Positions 1-6,823 of a stretch of 64,000 nucleotides of DNA are shown one piece after another. The translations under genes were made by a program, and so were the position numbers. Origin of the DNA: Burkholderiaceae bacterium (GTDB lineage Bacteria; Pseudomonadota; Gammaproteobacteria; Burkholderiales; Burkholderiaceae_A); the NCBI GenBank assembly GCA_004214155.1, contig SGYQ01000002.1, positions 140,005-204,004 on the forward strand, in the 5' to 3' direction. The number at the start of each line of letters is the position of its first letter. Within the stretch, counting starts at the first letter, position 1. The notes beneath the pieces are model-generated. The model searched no databases and was not told the origin of the DNA. It saw nothing but the letters and a program-made list of their open reading frames with translations.

Positions 1-7
1 AATACGA

Positions 8-14
8 CCTCCTC
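8..14 (-). promoter_or_regulatory. Shine-Dalgarno of the next gene (probably fabG)
   Basis: On the minus strand the motif GAGGAGG lies just past the fabD stop codon, which is at positions 17-19. It is a near-perfect ribosome binding site whose start codon falls outside the window. In this conserved cluster fabG normally follows fabD, so it is probably the fabG site; the gene itself is not visible. Confidence 0.6.
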
Positions 15-16
15 AC

Positions 17-1039
17 TCACTTTGTCTCCATTTCCTTTACTTTCCCTAAGTACTCCAGAGTCTCAGAAAATGAATCATAATCTCGCAAACTCAAAACTTT
101 TACCCTCCTGTTTATTTGCCTAATAAGACTGCTCAATACTTTACCAGGCCCGCATTCTATAAAAACACTTACTCCTAATCGCAACATTTTATCTATTGAT
201 GCCTTCCATTGCACAACAGAATAAGCTTGTTTAGGCAATATACTTCTAATTTCTTCAACCGACTCATAAACCTTTGCATGATAGTTTCCTAAAGTAGGTA
301 TCTGAGGTTTTTGGATGTTAAGTAATTCAAGTTTTTTCGCTAATAACCCCTCAATTGGCATCAAGATCGAGGAGTGAAATGGAGCTGAAACTGGAAGCTG
401 AACAATTCGCACATTTCCCCCTAATTTTTTGAGCTTCTCAATCGTCGCATCTAGAGCTTCTTGGGCCCCTGACAAAACTATCTGCTTATCGGAATTGATA
501 TTGGCAACCTCGACAATTTTGGGAAACTCCTGTTTTGCCTTGTTCAACAAAACCCTCCCGTTAACTTCCTTACAGATATCTTGTATCAATTCTAAATTTA
601 ATCCTATTACTGCGGCCATCCCGCAATCACCCGGAGACGTTATCGATTGCATGATGTCCGCTCTGTATCGAACTAATCCAACTGCTTCAGTCAAGGTAAA
701 GGTGTTAGCGGCAGTAAGGGCTGAGTACTCCCCAAGACTGTGACCTGCAAAATAACCGGGTATACAGCTCGGGAACTTCGATAAAAATAATTTCCATATG
801 GCAAAGGAGCAAACAAGCATTACTGGTTGGGTGTTTGTCGTCAAATTTAACTTTTCTTCGGGTCCGTTATCAATCAATTTGAAAAGGTTTTCATTCAACG
901 TGTCGCTACTTTCCTCAATTACCTCGTTCACGATTGGTAATTTTCGAAAGCTATTCATCATACCTATCGACTGCGAACCCTGACCAGGAAAAACAAATGC
1001 GATTTGGTCTTTCACAGATCCATTAATATTGAACCCCAT
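17..1039 (-). CDS. fabD: Malonyl-CoA:ACP transacylase FabD
   Basis: Transfers malonyl from CoA to acyl carrier protein, supplying every elongation step of type II fatty acid synthesis in the cytoplasm. The N-terminal GQGSQ oxyanion motif is at residues 19-23, the nucleophile Ser101 sits in GHSLGEY, and the catalytic His222 is in SAPFHSS. At 340 residues it is somewhat longer than the usual 310, with about ten extra N-terminal residues and a small insert near residue 165. The ATG has a strong GGGAGG site six bases upstream, inside the end of fabH, so the two genes overlap by 28 bases and are probably translationally coupled. It is part of the minus-strand yceD-rpmF-plsX-fabH-fabD operon. Confidence 0.97.
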   Translation of the reverse strand: MGFNINGSVKDQIAFVFPGQGSQSIGMMNSFRKLPIVNEVIEESSDTLNENLFKLIDNGPEEKLNLTTNTQPVMLVCSFAIWKLFLSKFPSCIPGYFAGHSLGEYSALTAANTFTLTEAVGLVRYRADIMQSITSPGDCGMAAVIGLNLELIQDICKEVNGRVLLNKAKQEFPKIVEVANINSDKQIVLSGAQEALDATIEKLKKLGGNVRIVQLPVSAPFHSSILMPIEGLLAKKLELLNIQKPQIPTLGNYHAKVYESVEEIRSILPKQAYSVVQWKASIDKMLRLGVSVFIECGPGKVLSSLIRQINRRVKVLSLRDYDSFSETLEYLGKVKEMETK

Positions 1040-1995
1040 GTCAAACCTCCCCCAACTCCCTGTAGTAACAACCTATCGCCGAAATGTATCTTTCCATCAG
1101 AAATACCCTCATGTAAGGCTAGCGGAATAGATGCTGCTGAAGTATTCGCATGTTTATGAACACACTTTATAACTTTTGAATCAGGTATATTAAGCTTCTC
1201 AGCAACCTTGTTTATAATACGGATATTCGCTTGATGTGGTATGAACCAATCAATTGATTCGACGTCCACAGCACATGTGCCTAATAGCTTCACCCCACTT
1301 TCGGATAGGGATTCCACCGCCTTTCTGAAAACTTCTTGTCCCTGCATTTCAGCATACCCAGTTCCCTCAAGCACCCCATTTTTTGGGATACCGGTTGCTC
1401 GGAGAATATCACAAAACTTCCCAGAGGAAGAAATATCGCTAGCAATGATGCCACGCACACTACTCTTCCCAAGTACTACAGCACCTGCTCCATCACCGAA
1501 TAATACGCATGTACTTCGATCCCTCCAATTTAAAATCGTACTCAAGCGTTCTGCCCCTATAACCAACGCATTATTTTTCATTCCGGTTTTCAAAAATAAG
1601 TCAGCCACAGTAAGAGCATAAACAAACCCGCTACAGACCGCTTGGATGTCAAAGGACGTGCACCTCTCAAGCCCTAAATCTTTTTCAATATGACACGCTA
1701 CAGAGGGGAAAATTAAATCCGGAGTGGTTGTAGCAACGATTATTAAATCTATGGAAGTTACGTCGATACTCGCAGCTTCAATTGCTTGCTTGGCAGCCAT
1801 ATAGCCCAAATCTCGTGTAGACATTTCTCCACAAAAATATCTACTGGTTATCCCAGATCTTTCTTTTATCCATTCATCCGAAGTTTCAACATCGAGTTTC
1901 CTAAGCCTATTAACCAAGTCCTGATTAGTGACAGGTTTCCCTGGAAGATAACTTCCCGTACCTAGGACACGAGAGAAAGATTTTTTTTTCTGCAA
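1012..1995 (-). CDS. fabH: Beta-ketoacyl-ACP synthase III FabH
   Basis: Condenses acetyl-CoA with malonyl-ACP to start fatty acid chains. The Cys-His-Asn triad of the family is visible: Cys121 (QAVCSGF), His254 (PHQANIR) and Asn284 (HANTSAA); a glycine-rich end (GVGGGLTWGS) closes the fold. Length is 327 residues, normal for the family. The start is a TTG preceded by GGAGAG at six bases; no ATG lies upstream of the conserved core. Codons 2-6 contain a run of nine A, a possible slippage site. It overlaps plsX upstream by 34 bases and fabD downstream by 28, typical of a tightly coupled operon. Confidence 0.97.
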   Translation of the reverse strand: MQKKKSFSRVLGTGSYLPGKPVTNQDLVNRLRKLDVETSDEWIKERSGITSRYFCGEMSTRDLGYMAAKQAIEAASIDVTSIDLIIVATTTPDLIFPSVACHIEKDLGLERCTSFDIQAVCSGFVYALTVADLFLKTGMKNNALVIGAERLSTILNWRDRSTCVLFGDGAGAVVLGKSSVRGIIASDISSSGKFCDILRATGIPKNGVLEGTGYAEMQGQEVFRKAVESLSESGVKLLGTCAVDVESIDWFIPHQANIRIINKVAEKLNIPDSKVIKCVHKHANTSAASIPLALHEGISDGKIHFGDRLLLQGVGGGLTWGSILMDL

Positions 1996-3041
1996 GACTG
2001 CTCTCCAATAACGGCTGTCCTAATTTTACCATTTAAATCATTTTGAATTGCGTGTGCAGCTCGTTTTATAGCGCACGTAAATGCGAATTCGTCAGCGGAA
2101 CCATGACTTTTAAAAACGACTCCATCTAGACCAACGAGCGCCGCCCCGTTATATGTTCTATGGTCAAGAATATTTGAAATACGTTTAAAGATAGGTAAAC
2201 TAATTATCGAGGCGATCTTGCCATAGAGACTTCTGCTGAACTCTGCTTTAAGATGATGTCTTATTAATTGGGCGAGCCCTTCCGATGACTTTAATGCAAC
2301 ATTACCCGTCAAACCGTCACATACAACTACGTCTACTTTCCCGTAAAATATATCATTCCCTTCGACGTTGCCGATGAAATTTATTGGGCTTTCTGTTAAC
2401 AACTTTCCGGCCTGCCGCAACACACCGTCGCCTTTGCTTGCCTCTGTTCCAACATTAAGCAACCCCACAGATGGACTCGTTATATTTTCCACTGCTGCCG
2501 AAAAAGCCGTGCCCATAATCGCAAATTGCAACAATTGCTCAGCATCGCAGGAAATATTGGCACCAAGATCTAATACAGTTGTTCCCACCCCGCTAACATT
2601 TGGAAGTGAAGATGCAATGGCTGGTCGATATATGCCAGAAATAGTTTTTACGATGTGCCTTGAAAGCGCCATTAGCGCGCCCGTGTTTCCAGCACTAACT
2701 GCACCGTCCGAATCACCATTTTTTACTTCATCTAAGCAAATCCAGAGAGAGGAATCTTTTCCATGTTTTAATGCATTTGCAGGCGCCTGGTCCATTTTTA
2801 TTTCCAACTCAGTATGCCTAACTGTTAATCGCCCACCTCTAGGATTACATACTTCATCAACCAAACTATTTCCGATTTTTCGCCGTTGCTTGTAAATATC
2901 AAATTCCTTCTGAATAATGGTACGGTCACCAACCAGAAGTATAGACGCGTTGGGCGTACTGACCAAAAAATCGACACACGCAGGTACAGTTATACTAGGG
3001 CCGTAATCGCCCCCCATCGCATCAACTGCTAATTTGTACAT
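1962..3041 (-). CDS. plsX: Phosphate acyltransferase PlsX
   Basis: Makes acyl-phosphate from acyl-ACP, feeding PlsY in phospholipid synthesis. It begins with the family signature KLAVDAMGGDYGP, and further family blocks are seen (SAGNTGALMA, VLDLGAN, VVVCDGLTGNVALKSSEG). The ATG at 3041 puts that signature directly at the N-terminus and gives 359 residues; a longer reading from 3077 would add twelve residues with no family match. Downstream it overlaps the TTG start of fabH by 34 bases; upstream rpmF ends about 48 bases away. The rpmF-plsX-fabH-fabD order is the classic co-transcribed arrangement. Confidence 0.96.
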   Translation of the reverse strand: MYKLAVDAMGGDYGPSITVPACVDFLVSTPNASILLVGDRTIIQKEFDIYKQRRKIGNSLVDEVCNPRGGRLTVRHTELEIKMDQAPANALKHGKDSSLWICLDEVKNGDSDGAVSAGNTGALMALSRHIVKTISGIYRPAIASSLPNVSGVGTTVLDLGANISCDAEQLLQFAIMGTAFSAAVENITSPSVGLLNVGTEASKGDGVLRQAGKLLTESPINFIGNVEGNDIFYGKVDVVVCDGLTGNVALKSSEGLAQLIRHHLKAEFSRSLYGKIASIISLPIFKRISNILDHRTYNGAALVGLDGVVFKSHGSADEFAFTCAIKRAAHAIQNDLNGKIRTAVIGEQSCRKKNLSLVS

Positions 3042-3088
3042 CGTTAAACTCCAAGCTAGAGGAATGTAGCTACGCAAATTTACGTTTC

Positions 3089-3286
3089 TTAACCATCTTC
3101 CTGTTCGTCCGGTACCTTTTTTTCGATTACCTGACTCCCCTTATAAAACCCAGACGGACTTATATGATGCCTTAAATGAACTTCTCCCGTGGTCGATTCT
3201 ATCGCCACCGAAGGTTTTTTTAAAGCCCCATGCGATCTATGCATACCACGTTTAGAAGGAGATTTTTTGTTCTGCTGAACAGCCAT
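3089..3286 (-). CDS. rpmF: 50S ribosomal protein L32
   Basis: Small basic protein of the large ribosomal subunit. The N-terminus [19 protein letters not shown] is the family hallmark, followed by the short [17 protein letters not shown] segment typical of proteobacterial L32, which usually lacks the zinc Cys pairs. The ATG at 3286 has AGGAG eight bases upstream; an upstream in-frame start at 3325 would add a non-homologous leader and is rejected. Length is 65 residues, with a slightly long acidic tail (VPDEQEDG). It lies between yceD and plsX in the operon. Confidence 0.96.
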   Translation of the reverse strand: MAVQQNKKSPSKRGMHRSHGALKKPSVAIESTTGEVHLRHHISPSGFYKGSQVIEKKVPDEQEDG

Positions 3287-3328
3287 GATAAGGCTCCTCG
3301 AAAAAAATAGAATTGTACCATACATTAT

Positions 3329-3787
3329 TTACTTATTCATTAGTTCACCCAATACTTCGAAGGGTCGATATGCACTAGCCTTTTCCTTGTTTTTTTTATG
3401 CAAAAACTTTTTGTTCTTATACGCACGAAAACGACAAACGTGATTATCCACTATGCAGTAATTATCAAGAATCAATTCATCTTCCAATAAATCAAGAAAC
3501 GAACTATCCCTTTCAGCTGAAATTATCTCGATATTTGAGTTAAAAAAATCATAATGTTTCCTCACCTCCTTTTCTGAACTCAGAATTTTAAATCTGCTAT
3601 CTACAGAGAACTCCGTAACGAATTTTTCGTTACACTGTCGGCATTGAATTCTAATTTTTCCGCTACCTGTAAAGTTAAGTATAGAATCAGAGTACCTCAC
3701 TACCCAATCAGATTGGCCGCAAATGGCCGCTTGTTCATCCCCAAATCTTCTGAACTGACATGGAGAGAGGCGCACGAAACAATCCAC
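3329..3787 (-). CDS. yceD: DUF177 / YceD family protein
   Basis: Member of the YceD (DUF177) family that nearly always precedes rpmF; in bacteria and plastids it is linked to 23S rRNA and large-subunit assembly. Cys49 and Cys52 (QCRQC) form the one preserved CxxC of the family's core, and the C-terminal RPFEVLGEL segment matches the usual end. The predicted start is GTG, with only a weak AAAGG close by, so the N-terminus is uncertain by several residues. It is the first gene of the minus-strand lipid operon, divergent from maf across about 120 bases of T-rich DNA. Confidence 0.85.
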   Translation of the reverse strand: MDCFVRLSPCQFRRFGDEQAAICGQSDWVVRYSDSILNFTGSGKIRIQCRQCNEKFVTEFSVDSRFKILSSEKEVRKHYDFFNSNIEIISAERDSSFLDLLEDELILDNYCIVDNHVCRFRAYKNKKFLHKKNKEKASAYRPFEVLGELMNK

Positions 3788-3909
3788 AGCCTTTGCGCTG
3801 TAAAAAAGGTCGCTGACTGAAGTTTTAGCGTTAAAAACAATAATTAAACCAGCCTTTTTTTAATAATTGATCTAGTATGTAGTTTAACACTTTTTTTTTT
3901 CATAATTTA

Positions 3910-4500
3910 ATGAGACTTATCCTCGCTTCGAGCAGTAAAACACGTAAAACGCTTTTACATCGAATATTTGGAAACTCGTTCGAAATATTACCTCCAGTAA
4001 TTGATGAAACTCCACTTAGTTTAGAAGGCCCAAAACATCTGTCCGAAAGGCTCTCGTTGGAAAAAGCACTTAAAATTTCAAAATTAAATCGAGATGCAGT
4101 TGTTATTGGTAGTGACCAGGTAGCATTTTGTGACGGCAAAATTCTTGAAAAAAGTAATAGCTTGGAAGATGCATTCGAACAAATTTCCTGGCAGGTTGGA
4201 AAACAAACAACATTTTTCACCGGTCTAGCACTGGCAAGAAATGGAGGGAAAGAAGTACAAAGTGGTACGATAACAAGCCAAGTGTTTTATCGTGACTCAA
4301 ACTTCATTTCCCAAAAACTTGTAAGAAATTATGTTAACAAAGAGAAACCCTTAAATTGCGCAGGTTCAACAAAATTCGAAAGTTTAGGTATTTGTTTTAT
4401 AAAGCGAGTGGAAACGGAGGATCCGAGTGCGCTAATGGGATTACCATTAATTAAGTTATGTAGTTTTCTTAAAAAATGGAATGTTCAACCGTTTGCATAA
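3910..4500 (+). CDS. maf: Maf-like nucleotide pyrophosphatase
   Basis: House-cleaning nucleoside triphosphate pyrophosphatase of the Maf/HAM1-like fold, hydrolysing modified nucleotides (7-methyl-GTP in the YceF subgroup). The phosphate-binding start LASSSKTRKTLL, the DETPL segment and the VIGSDQV motif are all present, and the end GLPLIKL fits. Length is 196 residues, as expected. It is the only plus-strand gene in the first 6.4 kb; relatives often run in the same direction as yceD-rpmF. No Shine-Dalgarno site is seen before the ATG, only a long T run. Its last 32 bases overlap the end of the convergent sppA-like gene. Confidence 0.93.
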   Translation: MRLILASSSKTRKTLLHRIFGNSFEILPPVIDETPLSLEGPKHLSERLSLEKALKISKLNRDAVVIGSDQVAFCDGKILEKSNSLEDAFEQISWQVGKQTTFFTGLALARNGGKEVQSGTITSQVFYRDSNFISQKLVRNYVNKEKPLNCAGSTKFESLGICFIKRVETEDPSALMGLPLIKLCSFLKKWNVQPFA

Positions 4501-5488
4501 GAAAGAAATTCTTCAAAGTAACGACCAATCTAATAATAAAATTTTCAGTCAATTTGTCAAAAAGATTTTCCTCTCCGTGATAATCGATTAAAAATGGTTG
4601 ACCAAAAACCTCATCAGCTACAGAGCTTACCGAACCAAAGCCGTCACTTAAACCCAAGGTAACACTCTCTTCTCCGGTAAAAACCCTTCCGGAGAATATT
4701 TCTGGATCATCGATCAGAAGAGAACCACGGCCAACTTTTACTGCGTCGATAAAGTGACGGTGTAAGTCCTCCATCATTTCCTGAATTATGAATTCTTCTG
4801 TTTCCTCTCTCGGTAAAAATGGGTCTAGCATACTTTTTTTCTCGCCAGATACCAAAAGTCTCCTCTCTACACCGATTTTTTTTAGCAACTCTACAAAACC
4901 GAATCCATTAAAGACTACTCCTATGGACCCGACAATACTGGATTTATTGACAAAAATCTTATCCGCCGCGGACGCAATAAAGTAACCCCCTGAGGCAGCT
5001 ACATCTTCTACGACAGCAATTACTTTTTTTTCAGGATACTCTTTCTTAAGCCGTCTAATTTCGTCATAAATTAACGCTGACTGGACTGGACTTCCTCCCG
5101 GAGAATTGATTCTTAAAATTAAACCTACAGAATTAACATTTTCAAAAGCTGTTTTTAATATTTTGTTGACCGCAAGCGCATTTATATCGCCATCGTTTTC
5201 CACTGTACCGGTTAAGCTTAAGACGGCAGTGTGTTCCGAAACTTCAGCACTGATAGGATATTTTTTGTCTCCACCTAAAAGAAGCGATAAAAATGTCAGA
5301 AAAAGAAACGACGAGACTAATACCCACCGTATCATAGACCAACGACGATTTGCCGACCTTTCTCGGACATAATCGTGAAGAATTGTCGCGAAAAGATTGT
5401 CCTTAACGTGCTCATGATGACCTTCTTTCTCGCCACGATACTGTTTCTCTAAATTAGTTCTTTTATCGTTATCGGACAAATTATCCAT
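4469..5488 (-). CDS. sppA: Signal peptide peptidase SppA-type (S49) protease
   Basis: Membrane-anchored serine protease that degrades cleaved signal peptides. A charged cytoplasmic head of about 50 residues precedes one membrane segment (about residues 53-71), then one S49 domain. The Ser/Lys dyad is visible: Ser166 in VAASGGYF and Lys218 in GEKKSMLDP, 52 residues apart as in Bacillus SppA; the INSPGGS oxyanion block is at 128-133. At 339 residues it is the short single-domain form, not the 67 kDa E. coli form. It lies downstream of rluC in the same direction (24-base gap) and overlaps maf tail to tail. Confidence 0.93.
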   Translation of the reverse strand: MDNLSDNDKRTNLEKQYRGEKEGHHEHVKDNLFATILHDYVRERSANRRWSMIRWVLVSSFLFLTFLSLLLGGDKKYPISAEVSEHTAVLSLTGTVENDGDINALAVNKILKTAFENVNSVGLILRINSPGGSPVQSALIYDEIRRLKKEYPEKKVIAVVEDVAASGGYFIASAADKIFVNKSSIVGSIGVVFNGFGFVELLKKIGVERRLLVSGEKKSMLDPFLPREETEEFIIQEMMEDLHRHFIDAVKVGRGSLLIDDPEIFSGRVFTGEESVTLGLSDGFGSVSSVADEVFGQPFLIDYHGEENLFDKLTENFIIRLVVTLKNFFLMQTVEHSIF

Positions 5489-5512
5489 ACCTCTTTCTCC
5501 AAAATTATTATT

Positions 5513-6448
5513 CTACATTCTCTTCAAAACTTTTTTAAATGCTGCTGGTAGTGGAGATTCATAGTGTACTTTTCTATCCATACCAGATTTCCGGAAGCTC
5601 AATTTCCAGGCATGTAAAAACATTCGTTCAACAAGCCCCTTATCCAAAACTTGCTCACAGTATTTCTTGTCTCCCAAAATAGGTAACCCCAACGAGGAGA
5701 GATGCACCCTAATTTGATGTGTCCTCCCAGTAGTTGGAATACACTCAATGAAGGAAATTAAGCCGAGATCTTTATGTAAAACTCGCTCTACTTCGCGTAA
5801 TTTTGTCAACGCATACTTTCCTTTTTTCGAAATCGTTACCAGTCGGTTTCCATCACAATCATATGTTCTAAGTAAAGGTTTACGAACTTCTGCAGGAATT
5901 TCGGTAGAATCGGAATCTAGCAAACAAATAGCCAAATATTTTTTATTTACCTCCCCGTTTTTGAGTTGTTTTTGTATGTTGAGCAAAAAACTCCTTTTTT
6001 TACTTATAACTAGTAGTCCAGATGTGTCTTTATCTAGTCTGTGGCAAAGTTTCAAAGATGCATCTCTTCGAGATGTTTGCATCAATTCTAATAAGCCTAA
6101 TCTTTTTTCCTTTACGCCATGAACAGAAATCCCAGATGGCTTATCCAAAACTACCATGGATTCATCTTCGAACACTATAGATATATTCTTGTTGGTAAGT
6201 CGTTTTATGTAATCATCGTGTGCTGATTCTAAGCGAGAACCGCCAATTGTCATGCCTGACAGCGGAGGAACCCTCACTAAGTCACCCTGATACACCTTTG
6301 TAAACGCCCTAACCCTTCTACTATTAATACGAACCTCACCTGTCCTTACCATCCGATAAATGCGGGGTTTTGGAATATTTTTGATCATCTTTACTAAAAA
6401 ATTATCCAATCTCTGACCATTTGAGTCGGAATCAACATTTAAAAGCAT
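5513..6448 (-). CDS. rluC: 23S rRNA pseudouridine synthase RluC
   Basis: Converts specific uridines of 23S rRNA (955, 2504 and 2580 in E. coli numbering) to pseudouridine. An N-terminal S4 RNA-binding domain (RLDNFLVKMI to INSRRV, about residues 13-60) is followed by the RluA-family catalytic domain with the HRLDKDTSGLL motif carrying the catalytic Asp; GRTHQIRVHLSSLGLPILGD is the second signature. Length is 311 residues, normal. Position back to back with rne is conserved in many proteobacteria, which supports RluC over RluD or RluA. A promoter (TTGTTA, 17, TATAGC) can be placed just upstream. Confidence 0.94.
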   Translation of the reverse strand: MLLNVDSDSNGQRLDNFLVKMIKNIPKPRIYRMVRTGEVRINSRRVRAFTKVYQGDLVRVPPLSGMTIGGSRLESAHDDYIKRLTNKNISIVFEDESMVVLDKPSGISVHGVKEKRLGLLELMQTSRRDASLKLCHRLDKDTSGLLVISKKRSFLLNIQKQLKNGEVNKKYLAICLLDSDSTEIPAEVRKPLLRTYDCDGNRLVTISKKGKYALTKLREVERVLHKDLGLISFIECIPTTGRTHQIRVHLSSLGLPILGDKKYCEQVLDKGLVERMFLHAWKLSFRKSGMDRKVHYESPLPAAFKKVLKRM

Positions 6449-6463
6449 ATTTACTCGATATAA

Positions 6464-6492
6464 GCTATACTGTGATAAATCAAGTTTAACAA
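6464..6492 (-). promoter_or_regulatory. Candidate sigma-70 promoter for rluC
   Basis: On the minus strand TTGTTA (6492-6487) and TATAGC (6469-6464) are separated by 17 bases, reading towards rluC, whose ATG is 16 bases further on. The spacing is ideal and the -10 fair. The leader would be very short, and an alternative site further upstream cannot be excluded. Confidence 0.4.
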
Positions 6493-6540
6493 GGACTTGG
6501 TAAAAGATACGGAAAATCGGATTACTATTCGATTTTTGTT

Positions 6541-6569
6541 TTGCTTGACTAGAAAATTTAAGATTACTA
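6541..6569 (+). promoter_or_regulatory. Candidate sigma-70 promoter for rne
   Basis: TTGCTT (6541-6546) and TTACTA (6564-6569) are 17 bases apart, reading towards rne and leaving a leader of about 250 bases. The match is moderate. Long structured leaders are usual for rne, which fits, but this is inference. Confidence 0.35.
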
Positions 6570-6823
6570 GTTCACAAGCTTGTTAGAGAGACAAACTGCA
6601 TCTATGGTGATTTACTACTTATTTGGTGGACCCTACTTATTTGAAGAATTATTCCGCTCAATGTTCGCGCGTGTCGGGTTGCTTCGAATTAATAGAGTTA
6701 AATATAGCGAAGTTGAGGTGGCGCACTTGCTTTGTAAATATTGTTGGATTATAACGAGAAGCTACAATCCCTTTTACACTCTCCTCAAGCTTCAGCACAG
6801 GCTGCGCCTTTGGAGAACTTTTT

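Larger units (their letters stand above)
6449..6823 (-). other. Divergent rluC-rne intergenic region
   Basis: These 375 bases separate rluC from rne and hold no convincing gene; the plus-strand open frame through here has no family and ends inside rne. The region carries candidate promoters for both genes and a weak hairpin (AAAATCG at 6513-6519 pairing with CGATTTT at 6530-6536, followed by T-rich sequence). About 250 bases would form the rne 5' leader. In E. coli that leader mediates RNase E autoregulation; whether this one does cannot be read from the sequence. Confidence 0.6.

Noticed and set aside
6513..6536. Hairpin with T-rich 3' side upstream of rne considered as a terminator or attenuator
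   Set aside because: Only seven pairs, AT-rich, ten-base loop, and it lies before the proposed rne promoter; no transcript for it to end is evident.
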